A stretch of DNA of 64,000 nt from Stappia sp. BW2 (GTDB taxonomy: Bacteria; Pseudomonadota; Alphaproteobacteria; Rhizobiales; Stappiaceae). Positions 16,207-25,220 of this stretch are shown here, piece by piece. Where the stretch lies: assembly GCF_008107695.1 (NCBI RefSeq), contig NZ_VIRG01000049.1, positions 1-64,000 of the forward strand, read 5' to 3'. The notes beneath the pieces are model-generated. The model made no database searches. It saw only the letters and a program-made list of their open reading frames with translations, and was not told the DNA's origin. The translations under genes and the position numbers were made by a program. The first letter of the stretch is position 1, and every line of letters begins with the position of its first letter.

Positions 16207-17256
16207 CTATTTCTTCCGCGCGCTGCCGTATTGGATGGAGTTCATCAGGACGGCGAGCACGATCACGGCACCTGTGAAGACGGTCTGCCAGTAGGACGAG
16301 ACGCCGATGATCACGAGGCCGTCGGACAGGAAGCCGATGACGAAGGCACCCAGCATGGTGCCTCTGACGGTGCCTCGGCCACCGGTCAGGGCCGCACCGC
16401 CGATCACCACAGCAGCAATTGCGGTCAGCTCGTAGGTCGTTCCCGCGGTCGGGCCAGCGGATGTCAGCTGGGACGAGAGAACTAGACCTGCAATGGCCGC
16501 AAGAATGCCGGAGAGCGTATAGACCGCAACTTGCACCTTCTTGACCGGAACGCCGGAAAGATCGGCCGCGTGGGCATTGCCGCCGGAAGCGTAAAGCCAG
16601 CGACCGAAGGCGGAACGGCTGAGCATCAGGCCGGCAACGATCGCAAGTGCCGCCAGCACCAGAACACTGATCGGCACGCCGAACAGACGGTTGAAACCAA
16701 GCCAGTCGAAACCGGTGTTTCCAAGCGAAGGATCGCCGGACAGGTTGTTGTAGGTGAGGCCGTTGGTCATCAACAGGGCGATGCCGCGTGCGACATACAT
16801 GACGCCGAGCGTTGCCACGAAAGCCGGAACACGGAACCAGGCAATCAGGATCCCGTTGACCGCGCCAACCAGCGCTCCGACGACACAGGTGATTACGACC
16901 ACCGCCCAGACCGGCGGATAGACGATGACGCCGAAGGCATCCAGAACGATGCCCTGCATCTGAAAGCCGGCAATGACACCGGACAGGGCCAGAATGGAGC
17001 CGACCGAAAGGTCAATGCCGCCGTTCAGGATCACCAGCAGCATGCCGATGGCCAGAATGCCGTAGATCGCCACATGCGAGGACATGATCAGGAAGTTCCC
17101 GACCGTGAAATAGTGCGGCGACAGGAATGAGAAAACGGCAATGATCGCGATAAGGGCGAAGAAAGCACGGCCTTCGAGAAGGAGCCGTCCTATATTGTGC
17201 TCGCGGGACTGGCGGTTCTTGGCGACCGGTTGCGTGTTGGCGCTCGTAACGCTCAT
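16207..17256 (-). CDS. eryF: Erythritol ABC transporter permease
   Basis: 349 residues from the ATG at 17256 (MSVTSANTQPVAKNRQSRE), after GGAGATCAG. Longer upstream frames overlap eryE and lack similarity. About nine or ten membrane spans follow a 30-residue polar N-terminus. Conserved loops are LNGGIDLSVGSILALSGV, RVPAFVATLGVMYVARGIALL and VIGGAALTGGRGTVRGTMLGA, typical of RbsC-like permeases. Being the sole permease gene here, it should form a homodimer, in contrast to the two-permease importer at 7300-12061. It starts 13 bp after eryE. Confidence 0.87.
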   Translation of the reverse strand: MSVTSANTQPVAKNRQSREHNIGRLLLEGRAFFALIAIIAVFSFLSPHYFTVGNFLIMSSHVAIYGILAIGMLLVILNGGIDLSVGSILALSGVIAGFQMQGIVLDAFGVIVYPPVWAVVVITCVVGALVGAVNGILIAWFRVPAFVATLGVMYVARGIALLMTNGLTYNNLSGDPSLGNTGFDWLGFNRLFGVPISVLVLAALAIVAGLMLSRSAFGRWLYASGGNAHAADLSGVPVKKVQVAVYTLSGILAAIAGLVLSSQLTSAGPTAGTTYELTAIAAVVIGGAALTGGRGTVRGTMLGAFVIGFLSDGLVIIGVSSYWQTVFTGAVIVLAVLMNSIQYGSARKK

Positions 17257-17269
17257 GATCTGATCTCCG

Positions 17270-18811
17270 TCAGGCAACCACGGCTTCGCCGGAGGCGGCC
17301 ATGATCTTTTCCTTGCTGATGGTTGAATCGAATTCCGCCGAGATCCGGCCCCGGTGCATGACGATGATGCGGTGGGCGATGGACAGGCATTCGCCGACTT
17401 CCGAGGTCGAGTAAATGACTGCCAGACCTTCACGGGCACGTTCGGCCAAGAGCCGGAACACTTCCGCCTTGGCGCCGATATCGATGCCGCGGCTTGGCTC
17501 GTCGAGCATGATCACCTTTGGGTCGGTGGCCAGGATCTTGCCGATCACGACCTTCTGCTGGTTGCCGCCAGACAGCGAGCCAATCGCCGCGTCCGGTCCC
17601 GAGGTCTTGACGGTGACCTTGCGGATGCTGGTTTCGATGAGATCGGATTCCAGCTTTCTGGATGTAAAGATGCCGCGCGTGAAATCCATGATGGAGGCAA
17701 GCGACAGGTTCTGGCCGACCGTCATTGTCTGGACAAGGCCGTCCTTCTGCCGATCCTCGGGAACAAGCGCGAGACCGTTGGCAATTCTCTGGCCGATCGA
17801 GAGTGGCGAGACATTGCCGCCGTTCAGGAGGATGTCTCCCGTCTCCTGCTTCAACCGCCCGGCGATGGTTTCCAGAAGTTCGGTGCGTCCGGCGCCCATC
17901 AATCCGTAGATGCAGACGATCTCGCCAGCTTTCACGTCAAGCGACAGGTCGTCGACCACGTTGTAATCCGCACCTGACGGGTCGGCGACGGTCAGATTGC
18001 GAATGGAAAGGGCGGTTTCGCCAAACTCGTAACCGGTCGGTGGGGAGCCGAGATCATAGTTCTCGCCCACCATGTTGCGGACGATCCATTCTAGGTCGAT
18101 GTCGCTGCGTGGCGCATAGGCGGTCATTACGCCGTCCCGCAGGACAACCGCGTGATCGGTGATCTGGAGCGCTTCTTCCAGGTGATGGGAAATATAGACG
18201 ATGGAAACGCCGCGGCTCGTCAGATCGCGAATGACCTTGAACAGCACTTCCACTTCCGAGGCAGACAGGGCAGAGGTTGGCTCGTCCATGATCAGGATGC
18301 GGCTGTCATATGAAAGCGCACGGGCAATTTCGACGATTTGCTGCTGGCCGAGGCGCAGATCTTCAACCGGCGTCAGCGGGTCGATATCCTCTTCCAGCTC
18401 CACCATCAGCGCTCGCGTCTGGCGTTCTTCCTCCGCGAAGTCGACCCCCATCGGTCCGCGAATTTCACGGCCCATGAAGATGTTGTCCCGCACGGAAAGG
18501 TTCGGCGCCAGGCTCAGCTCCTGGTGGATGATGGAGATGCCGCTGTCCCGGGCTTCGGTGGCCGAGGCAAAGGTAATAGGTGCGCCATCCAGGATGATTT
18601 CACCCGTCGTAGGCGTCGTGATGCCGGACAGGATGCGCATCAAGGTCGACTTGCCGGCGCCGTTTTCGCCGAAAAGGGTGGTGACCTGGCCACGGTGAAT
18701 GTCGAAGTTGACGCCCTTCAGAGCTTGGATCGCACCGTAGGACTTGGCGACATTACGCGCGGCGAGCACGACTTCGTCTTCAACTGCGGCAACGGGATGG
18801 ATCGCGTTCAT
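17270..18811 (-). CDS. eryE: Erythritol ABC transporter ATPase
   Basis: 513 residues with two nucleotide-binding domains. NBD1 has Walker A FGENGAGKST (about 50-59), signature LRLGQQQIVEIARAL and Walker B LIMDEPTSAL. NBD2 has the usual relaxed Walker A (GLMGAGRTEL), LSGGNQQKVVIGKIL and an intact Walker B IMLDEPSRGIDIG. It energises uptake through EryF with EryG. Its ATG overlaps the upstream DUF2291 stop by 4 bp, so it is translationally coupled. Unlike the ATPase at 9441, both Walker B motifs are intact. Confidence 0.88.
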   Translation of the reverse strand: MNAIHPVAAVEDEVVLAARNVAKSYGAIQALKGVNFDIHRGQVTTLFGENGAGKSTLMRILSGITTPTTGEIILDGAPITFASATEARDSGISIIHQELSLAPNLSVRDNIFMGREIRGPMGVDFAEEERQTRALMVELEEDIDPLTPVEDLRLGQQQIVEIARALSYDSRILIMDEPTSALSASEVEVLFKVIRDLTSRGVSIVYISHHLEEALQITDHAVVLRDGVMTAYAPRSDIDLEWIVRNMVGENYDLGSPPTGYEFGETALSIRNLTVADPSGADYNVVDDLSLDVKAGEIVCIYGLMGAGRTELLETIAGRLKQETGDILLNGGNVSPLSIGQRIANGLALVPEDRQKDGLVQTMTVGQNLSLASIMDFTRGIFTSRKLESDLIETSIRKVTVKTSGPDAAIGSLSGGNQQKVVIGKILATDPKVIMLDEPSRGIDIGAKAEVFRLLAERAREGLAVIYSTSEVGECLSIAHRIIVMHRGRISAEFDSTISKEKIMAASGEAVVA

Positions 18812-19467
18812 CGAACGGTGACCTCCGTCGGTGTTACCAGCCAGTTCTTGGGATTGATCAGGCGGAACGCGCCGGTGACCTGAATGGTCTTGCCGGTGAG
18901 GGCACTCGTGTCGAGGCCTTCAAGCACCACCTGCTTCATTGCCCGGTTGATGGCGGAAGCGGCGTTCTGATACTCGATCTGGTTCTTGAAATCGCCGAAC
19001 GCGATATCCCCCGGGACATCGCGAAGATCCGTGCCGTTGATGGCAGGACCCGTCTGGACGCGAACCCGGATTTCCGACGGCACACCGTCAATCGTGACGT
19101 TGTAAAGTCCCGACTTTCCTTCGCCGACGACACCTTCGAACTTCACCGGAATGATCGAACCGGTAGACGAAGCCGTGCCGTAGGTTTCGGCCAGCTTTGC
19201 TTTGTCGGCAAGCGCCAGGGCTCCGATCTCGCTAGCTTCGACCGCCTTTTGTGCAACGAAGTCGCGAATACGCGGGAAAGTATCCACACCATAGACGTCA
19301 GGTGAAAAAGCCTGTTGCCGAATGTCGCTCTCGGAGCCGACGCGCACGACCTTGGTATCCAGGACTATGGCACCGGCCACCACAGCGGCGATCGCGACCG
19401 CGATCCACTTTCCATAGCTGGGCTTCACGAATGACGCGCCGCCGACTGCTGTTTCGACCTTGGCCAT
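18808..19467 (-). CDS. DUF2291 membrane-anchored periplasmic protein of the ery importer operon
   Basis: 219 residues from the ATG at 19467, preceded by GGAGGAAGAT; a start 13 codons upstream is less well placed. One membrane anchor (WIAVAIAAVVAGAIVLDTKVV, about 20-40) precedes a periplasmic domain with FDVYxFF-like aromatic positions (DTFPRIRDFVAQKA), SIIPVKFEGVVGEGKSGLYN and AFRLINPKNWLVTPTEV. This fits the DUF2291 family, known to accompany ribose-type ABC importers but without an assigned role. As first gene of the eryE-F-G operon it may assist substrate delivery or importer assembly; that is inference. Confidence 0.75.
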   Translation of the reverse strand: MAKVETAVGGASFVKPSYGKWIAVAIAAVVAGAIVLDTKVVRVGSESDIRQQAFSPDVYGVDTFPRIRDFVAQKAVEASEIGALALADKAKLAETYGTASSTGSIIPVKFEGVVGEGKSGLYNVTIDGVPSEIRVRVQTGPAINGTDLRDVPGDIAFGDFKNQIEYQNAASAINRAMKQVVLEGLDTSALTGKTIQVTGAFRLINPKNWLVTPTEVTVR

Positions 19468-19586
19468 ATCTTCCTCCGGCATGCAATTATCGTTCGGCCG
19501 CGACAAGGCTTGCGGCCGGCATGTTCTTTTCGTGTCAGGAGCTGGATGTTTAGGACGCCTGTTAACCGCGCCCGTTCAGCACGTCC

Positions 19587-19676
19587 TTAGCGGCTATGCG
19601 CAACTGCCCGGCGCTGCGTGCGGCATTGATCCGCGAAGCGCTTCTGGGCGACCGTCATTACTAACGTGAAAACCAT
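19587..19676 (-). CDS. Possible 29-residue leader ORF of the ery importer operon
   Basis: An ATG at 19676 (MVFTLVMTVAQKRFADQCRT...) follows an ideal ribosome site (GGGAGGAGaac-ATG) and ends at TAA 19587-19589, 120 bp before the DUF2291 start. A stable hairpin lies just upstream. No similarity was recognised; it is listed because its initiation region is stronger than chance would suggest. It could be a leader peptide or a decoy. Confidence 0.3.
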   Translation of the reverse strand: MVFTLVMTVAQKRFADQCRTQRRAVAHSR

Positions 19677-20013
19677 TGTTCTCCTCCCAGTCCGCGCTTG
19701 CGCGGCTTTTTCGTTTGAGGGTCCCGTCCCTGCGAACGCTGCTCCCACCCTCGAGCCGGGAGAAATGTCTGCTGCATGCCTCCCAATGACAATCACTCTA
19801 GATGAAATAAATTACGATGTCAGTAAAAAAATACATGCATATGAGATAATAATGTTATATATAGACTGCAGAAGCTTCGTCTCGCGCGGCGCATGCAGGG
19901 CTGTGCAAGCAGTCAGGATCTGCGAGAGTCTGGTCAGTTGAAGCTTTCTGGGAGGAAGGAAATGCAAGCCGAAATAGCGGCTCTTGAGCATGGCTTGGGC
20001 GGTGGACGCCATC
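19677..20013. promoter_or_regulatory. Divergent ery control region
   Basis: This region lies between the eryE-side and eryA-side operons. It holds an AT-rich core (19798-19866, with repeated TAATAA/TATATA and ATGCAT elements) suited to divergent promoters, and the hairpin CCGCGC-TT-GCGCGG (19692-19705) followed by CTTTTT on the plus strand, which reads as an intrinsic terminator or attenuator. No copy of the TGACAAATGNYA motif was found here. EryD would be expected to bind in this region by analogy with Brucella. Confidence 0.5.
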
Positions 20014-20021
20014 ATGCATAG
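19962..20021 (+). CDS. Possible 19-residue leader peptide overlapping eryA start
   Basis: ATG at 19962 sits 2-4 bp after GGGAGGAAGGA, the only good ribosome site before eryA. It encodes MQAEIAALEHGLGGGRHHA and stops at TAG 20019-20021, past the eryA ATG at 20014 in another frame. Ribosomes finishing it would terminate on the eryA start, an arrangement typical of translational coupling. Confidence 0.45.
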   Translation: MQAEIAALEHGLGGGRHHA

Positions 20022-21615
20022 GGGTGACATTCTTATCGGAATCGACTCCGGCACGTCCGTGGTGAAAGCGGTGGCGTTCGACCTTTCAGGCACCCAGATT
20101 GCGGTAGCTTCGGTCACGAATGCCTATGACACCGGCGCCGGAGGTGCCGCGACCCAGTGCATGAGCCGAACCTGGCAGGACTGTGTCACGGCCCTGAAAC
20201 AGCTTGGTAATTTGGTCGAAGGCCTGAGCGGGCGCACTGTCGCGATCGGCGTGACCGCGCAGGGAGACGGAACCTGGCTGGTGGGGCGGGACAATGTTCC
20301 GGTCGGTGACGCCTGGCTTTGGCTTGATGCCCGTGCCGCACCTACTGTCAGCCGGCTGGAAGGAAATGCGCTGAACCGGGCCCGGTTCGAGGCAACGGGA
20401 ACAGGGCTGAATACCTGTCAGCAAGGCGCCCAGCTTGCGCATATGGACCGGTTTGATCCGGCAAGCCTGGACCGCGCGGAAGTCGCGCTTCATTGCAAGG
20501 ACTGGCTCTACCTGAACCTCACGGGCGTCCGGGCAACGGACCCGTCCGAGGCTAGTTTCACCTTTGGCAACTTCCGGACCCGGCAATATGATGATGTGGC
20601 CATCGAAGCACTCGGCCTCAGGCACCGGCGGCATCTGCTGCCGGACATCGTTGAGGGAACGGAATCGACCCACGGGTTGAGCGATGCAGCCGCGCAGGCG
20701 ACGGGCCTTCGGGCTGGGACACCGGTTTCGCTCGGCTATGTCGACATGGTGATGACGGCACTTGGCGCCGGTGTCTACACGGGCGAAGCGGATGCCGCCT
20801 GTTCGACGATTGGCTCCACCGGTGTGCACATGCATGCCAAGCCAGCCGAAGAAGTCCACCTCAATGCTGAAGGCACAGGCTATGTGATTGCGCTGCCGGT
20901 GCCGGGCATCGTTACCCAGGTGCAGACCAACATGGCGGCCACGCTCAATCTTGACTGGGTTCTCAACATTGCCGCGGACGTGATGCGCGGCATGGGACAG
21001 GATGTCTCTCACCGCGATCTGGTGTCCCACATCGAGGGCTGGCTTGCCGCCGGCAAGCCGGGCGCCATCCTCTATCACCCCTACATCTCCGAAGCCGGCG
21101 AACGCGGCCCCTTCGTCAATGCCAATGCCCGCGCCGGATTTACTGGGCTTTCCGCCGCAAATGGGTACGCGGATCTGGTGCGTGCGGTGGCGGAAGGTCT
21201 CGGTATGGCCGCCCGTGATTGCTACGCCGCAATGGGAGCACTTCCTTCCGAACTTCGGTTGACCGGAGGCGCGGCACGCTCCCCGGCACTGCGCCAGATA
21301 CTGGCAGCCGCGGTGAACGCACCGGTTCGCGTCTCGGCCCGGGACGAGGCCGGAGCTGCAGGTGCCGCAATGATGGCGGCGGTTGCCACCGGCGTTTATC
21401 CGGACATGCGCAGCTGCATCAGCGAGTGGGTCACGCCCTTGCTTGGACAGGCGGAAGCACCCGATCCCGGCCTTGTCCGGTCCTACGAGACTATTTTCCC
21501 GGTCTTTGCAGGTCTTCGCAGGGATCTTGCAGGCACATGGGACCTGCTCGCGAAACTGCGCACTGAAAGCCGCGACGAGACGGAACCTGCCAGCAGTGTC
21601 ACCACAGGAGCATGA
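20014..21615 (+). CDS. eryA: Erythritol kinase (FGGY family)
   Basis: 533 residues from the ATG at 20014 (MHRGDILIGIDSGTSVVKAV); an in-frame ATG at 19990 is also possible. The FGGY N-domain phosphate-1 loop is IGIDSGTSVVKAVAFDL, the substrate region includes DAWLWLDARA, and the C-domain has STIGSTGVHM and LRLTGGAARSPALRQILA. It phosphorylates erythritol to erythritol 4-phosphate in the Brucella pathway. It is followed 1 bp later by eryB. A leader ORF overlaps its start. The assignment is strengthened by the complete ery context. Confidence 0.9.
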   Translation: MHRGDILIGIDSGTSVVKAVAFDLSGTQIAVASVTNAYDTGAGGAATQCMSRTWQDCVTALKQLGNLVEGLSGRTVAIGVTAQGDGTWLVGRDNVPVGDAWLWLDARAAPTVSRLEGNALNRARFEATGTGLNTCQQGAQLAHMDRFDPASLDRAEVALHCKDWLYLNLTGVRATDPSEASFTFGNFRTRQYDDVAIEALGLRHRRHLLPDIVEGTESTHGLSDAAAQATGLRAGTPVSLGYVDMVMTALGAGVYTGEADAACSTIGSTGVHMHAKPAEEVHLNAEGTGYVIALPVPGIVTQVQTNMAATLNLDWVLNIAADVMRGMGQDVSHRDLVSHIEGWLAAGKPGAILYHPYISEAGERGPFVNANARAGFTGLSAANGYADLVRAVAEGLGMAARDCYAAMGALPSELRLTGGAARSPALRQILAAAVNAPVRVSARDEAGAAGAAMMAAVATGVYPDMRSCISEWVTPLLGQAEAPDPGLVRSYETIFPVFAGLRRDLAGTWDLLAKLRTESRDETEPASSVTTGA

Positions 21616-21616
21616 A

Positions 21617-23134
21617 ATGACGAGCGAAACGCAGACGATCGATCTTTTGGTGATTGGTGGCGGCATCAATGGCGCCGGCATTGCGCGCGACGCTGCCGGC
21701 CGGGGACTGTCCGTCTGGCTCTGCGAAAAGGATGACCTTGCGCAAGGAACGTCATCCCGGTCGGGCAAGCTGGTTCACGGTGGTCTGCGCTATCTGGAAT
21801 ATTATGAGTTTCGTCTGGTGCGCGAAGCTCTTATCGAGCGGGAAGTGCTCATGAATTCCGCCAGCCATATCATCTGGCCCATGCGCTTTGTGCTGCCTCA
21901 CAGCCCGGCAGACCGCCCGGCCTGGCTCGTGCGTCTCGGCTTGTTTCTCTACGATCACCTGGGAGGCCGCAAGAAGCTGCCGGGCACCCGGACGCTCGAT
22001 CTGCACAGGGACCCGGAAGGTGCGCCGATCCTCGACAATTACAAACGCGGTTTCGAATATTCCGACTGCTGGGTCGACGATGCCCGCCTTGTTGTCATCA
22101 ACGCATTGGACGCCTTCGAGAAAGGGGCCCGGGTTCTCACGCGTACGGCTGTTGCCAGCGCGCGCCGCGACAACGGCGTCTGGCTGGCAACATTGCGCAA
22201 CAGCGAGACCGGCGAAACGTCAACAGTTCGGGCCAGATGCATCGTCAATGCGGCAGGTCCCTGGGTATCCGATGTCATCTTGAACGTAGCCGGATCGAAC
22301 TCCAGCCGGAACGTGCGTCTGGTCAAGGGAAGCCACATCGTTGTGCCGAAGTTCTGGCAGGGACAACAGGCATATCTGGTCCAGAACGACGACAAACGGG
22401 TGATCTTCATCAACCCCTATGAGGGCGACAAGGCTCTGATCGGAACCACGGATATCGCTTATGAAGGCCGGGCCGAGGACGTGCAGGCCGAGGAATTCGA
22501 GATCGAATATCTGATCAAGGCCGTGAACAGGTACTTCAAGGCAAAGCTGCGCCGGTCGGATGTCCTGACTTCCTTCTCGGGTGTGCGTCCGTTGTTCGAC
22601 GACGGCAAGGGCAATCCGTCCGCCGTAACGCGCGACTATGTGTTCGATCTCGACATGGCGGACAATGTCCCGCTTCTGAATGTCTTCGGCGGCAAGATCA
22701 CGACCTTCCGCGAGCTTGCAGAGCGTGCGATGCACAAGCTGGACCGGATCTTCCCGCAGATGGGCGGCGACTGGACGGAAACCGCCAGGTTGCCTGGCGG
22801 CGAAATTCCGAATGCCGATTTCGAGAGCTTTTCGGAAACGATGCGGGAGGCCTATCCGTGGATGCCGCGCGCCCTTTTGAAACACTACGGGCGCTGCTAC
22901 GGGGCAAGAACCAGCCGGATAGTCGGCTCGGCCACCGCACTGGACGGGCTTGGCAGACACTTCGGCGCGCAACTCTATGAGGCCGAGGTGCGCCATCTCG
23001 TCAACGAGGAATGGGCGCAGACCGCCGATGACATCCTGACCCGGCGGACCAAACACGGCTTGCACCTGAACGCGGATGAAAAAGCGGCCTTTTCAAGCTG
23101 GTTCAACGCCGAATACGCGGCACGCGCCGCCTGA
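21617..23134 (+). CDS. eryB: Erythritol-phosphate dehydrogenase (GlpD-like FAD enzyme)
   Basis: 505 residues. The FAD-binding Rossmann motif LLVIGGGINGAGIARDAAGRG begins at about residue 9. TSSRSGKLVHGGLRYLEYYE is the GlpD-family FAD signature, and GVRPLFDDGKGNPSAVTRDY and LNVFGGKITTFRELAE lie in the C-terminal half. It oxidises erythritol 4-phosphate to an erythrulose phosphate, passing electrons to quinone at the membrane. Against ordinary aerobic GlpD stands the ery context and the adjoining kinase; sequence alone does not separate them. Tandem with eryA (1 bp) and eryC (45 bp). Confidence 0.9.
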   Translation: MTSETQTIDLLVIGGGINGAGIARDAAGRGLSVWLCEKDDLAQGTSSRSGKLVHGGLRYLEYYEFRLVREALIEREVLMNSASHIIWPMRFVLPHSPADRPAWLVRLGLFLYDHLGGRKKLPGTRTLDLHRDPEGAPILDNYKRGFEYSDCWVDDARLVVINALDAFEKGARVLTRTAVASARRDNGVWLATLRNSETGETSTVRARCIVNAAGPWVSDVILNVAGSNSSRNVRLVKGSHIVVPKFWQGQQAYLVQNDDKRVIFINPYEGDKALIGTTDIAYEGRAEDVQAEEFEIEYLIKAVNRYFKAKLRRSDVLTSFSGVRPLFDDGKGNPSAVTRDYVFDLDMADNVPLLNVFGGKITTFRELAERAMHKLDRIFPQMGGDWTETARLPGGEIPNADFESFSETMREAYPWMPRALLKHYGRCYGARTSRIVGSATALDGLGRHFGAQLYEAEVRHLVNEEWAQTADDILTRRTKHGLHLNADEKAAFSSWFNAEYAARAA

Positions 23135-23179
23135 TATCCGGCTCGGACGCCTGCCATTTCCCCGACGACTGGACACTTC

Positions 23180-24112
23180 ATGCCCCTGACGCTTTCGCTC
23201 AACACAAACCCGCTTGTCAATCGCTACGCGGATCCCGCGGATCTGATCGAGACGGTCGCACGCGACCTGAAGATCCGTGATCTGCAGTTGACGCACGAGT
23301 TCATCAATCCCAGCTGGCCGGCGCCCCTTATCCGGCGGTTGACGCGCGAGATGTCGGCGTCACTTGCGAGGACAGGGGTGCGGGTGACCAGCGGCATGAC
23401 GGGGCCCTATGGCCGCCTCAATCATTTTGGCCATCCCGATGCCGATGTGCGGCGTTATTATGTAGACTGGTTCAAGACCTTCACCGACATCATCGGCGAT
23501 CTCGGAGGCGTTTCCGTCGGCACCCAGTTCGCGATTTTCACCTACAAGGATTACGACGATCCGGTCCGGCGGGACGATCTGATCAGGATCGCCATCGAGT
23601 GCTGGGCGGAGGTTGCCGAACATGCGAAGGGGGCGGGCCTGGAATATGTTTTCTGGGAGCCGATGAGCATTGGTCGGGAATTCGGCGAGACAATAGCAGC
23701 CTGCCTTACCCTTCAGGAGCGAATTTCAGCCACGCCGATGGCCATTCCGATGTGGATGATGGCCGATATCGACCACGGTGACGTGACCAGCTCAAATCCG
23801 GACGATTTCAACCCCTTTGCCTGGGCCGAAGCCGTTCCACGGGTGTCGCCGATCATTCACATCAAGCAGAGCCTTCTGGACAAGAGCGGCCATCGGCCTT
23901 TCACGGCGGAATTCAACGCCCGTGGCCAGATCCATCCTGAGCCGCTCCTGGAAGCTTTGGCGAAAGGCGGCGCCGAGGACAATGAGATCTGCCTGGAGCT
24001 CAGCTTCAAGGAGCGCGAGCCAAATGACCGGCAGGTCATTCCGCAGATCGCCGAGAGTGTTGCCTTCTGGGCACCTCATATCGATACGGGCCAGCAGGAT
24101 CTCAACATCTAG
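23180..24112 (+). CDS. eryC: Tetrulose-4-phosphate racemase/isomerase (EryC)
   Basis: 310 residues with a xylose-isomerase-like TIM-barrel layout: LTLSLNTNPLVNRYADP at the start, a metal-ligand-type EYVFWEPMSIGREFGETI (about 154-171), WMMADIDHGDVTS with Asp/His ligands, and FKEREPNDRQVIPQIAESV near the end. In Brucella EryC converts L-3-tetrulose-4-phosphate to D-erythrulose-4-phosphate. It matches that family in length and gene order. It lies between eryB and eryD in one plus-strand unit. Confidence 0.88.
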   Translation: MPLTLSLNTNPLVNRYADPADLIETVARDLKIRDLQLTHEFINPSWPAPLIRRLTREMSASLARTGVRVTSGMTGPYGRLNHFGHPDADVRRYYVDWFKTFTDIIGDLGGVSVGTQFAIFTYKDYDDPVRRDDLIRIAIECWAEVAEHAKGAGLEYVFWEPMSIGREFGETIAACLTLQERISATPMAIPMWMMADIDHGDVTSSNPDDFNPFAWAEAVPRVSPIIHIKQSLLDKSGHRPFTAEFNARGQIHPEPLLEALAKGGAEDNEICLELSFKEREPNDRQVIPQIAESVAFWAPHIDTGQQDLNI

Positions 24113-24249
24113 CTGATCGCGTCTTCGGCTATTTGCCAACGGGCTTGCGGTAGCAAGGCCCCGATATCTAAGCTATTGAAATCAGGTAACCGTCGCGGTT
24201 CGGCTGGCGGCGGCAAGCGGCATTGCGAAATATTGGGAAGGTACGCAAG

Positions 24250-25194
24250 GTGAGGGATATCGACCCGGAGGAATCGCTCGCGACGCGGGCTGCCTGGCTG
24301 CATTACGCCGGTGGATTGACACAGGCGGCCGTGGCAAAGCGGCTCGGGGTTGCCTCGGTCAAGGCGCACCGGCTGATCGCAAAGGCGGCTGCCGAAGGGG
24401 TGGTGAAGGTCTCCATTGATGGCGCGATCATCGAATGCGTCGAGTTGGAGGACAGCCTCTGCGACCGTTTTGGCCTCGAATTCTGCGATGTCGCACCGGA
24501 TCTGGGCGAGCCCGGCATACCGCTGCGGGCTCTGGGCCAGGCCGGTGCGGATTTCATCCGCCGGGAAATCGAGCGCAAGGAGCACAAGGTCATTGGCCTT
24601 GGCCATGGCAGGACGCTTTCCAACGCTGTTCGTCTGATGAGCCGCATGGATGCAGGCGGTGTCCAGTTCGTGTCCCTGCTCGGTGGATTGACCCGTAACT
24701 TTTCCGCCAATCCATATGACGTCATGCATCACCTGGCCGAAAAGACGGCGGCGAGCGCCTTTGTCATGCCGGTGCCCTTCTTTGCCAATTCGTCGGAAGA
24801 CCGGGAGGTGCTGCTCGCACAGCGCGGGGTTCAGGACGTGTTCGACATGGCGAACGCAGCCGATATCAAGCTCGTCGGGATTGGCACCGTCGAGCCGCAG
24901 GCGCAGCTGGTCTCGTCCGGCATGATCGAACTCAGTGAGATCCAGGAAATCAAGGCTGGTGGCGGTGTCGGTGAAATGCTCGGCCATTTCTTCGATGCCA
25001 GTGGACGGACACTGGAAACGACCCTGACCGCCCGCACGCTTGCGGCCACGCTGGACGAACGGGCCGATAGTCAGATCATCGCGATTGCAGGTGGTCCTGA
25101 AAAGATCGAGGCCATTCGCGCAATTTTGCGCAGCGGACGCCTGCGTGGCCTTATCACCGACGAGACTACCGCGCATGCCCTGACCGGAGCGTGA
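24250..25194 (+). CDS. eryD: Erythritol-responsive SorC-family repressor
   Basis: 314 residues from the GTG at 24250, 9-10 bp after GGGAAGG; the longer TTG start at 24223 lacks a site. The N-terminus SLATRAAWLHYAGGLTQAAVAKRLGVASVKAHRLI is the SorC-type HTH. The effector domain has KVIGLGHGRTLSNAVRLMSRM, a glycine-rich GGGVGEMLGHFFD and IAGGPEKIEAIRAILRSGRLRG. EryD represses the ery operon in Brucella and is relieved by erythritol. It is the last gene of the unit and converges on transketolase 26 bp away. Confidence 0.88.
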   Translation: MRDIDPEESLATRAAWLHYAGGLTQAAVAKRLGVASVKAHRLIAKAAAEGVVKVSIDGAIIECVELEDSLCDRFGLEFCDVAPDLGEPGIPLRALGQAGADFIRREIERKEHKVIGLGHGRTLSNAVRLMSRMDAGGVQFVSLLGGLTRNFSANPYDVMHHLAEKTAASAFVMPVPFFANSSEDREVLLAQRGVQDVFDMANAADIKLVGIGTVEPQAQLVSSGMIELSEIQEIKAGGGVGEMLGHFFDASGRTLETTLTARTLAATLDERADSQIIAIAGGPEKIEAIRAILRSGRLRGLITDETTAHALTGA

Positions 25195-25220
25195 CCGGTC
25201 AGGACACGAAGACGGCTTGA

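Noticed and set aside
20086..21768. A 560-codon minus-strand frame antisense to eryA
   Set aside because: Composition is typical of the shadow of a high-GC gene, with no family motif, while the plus strand encodes a complete FGGY kinase.
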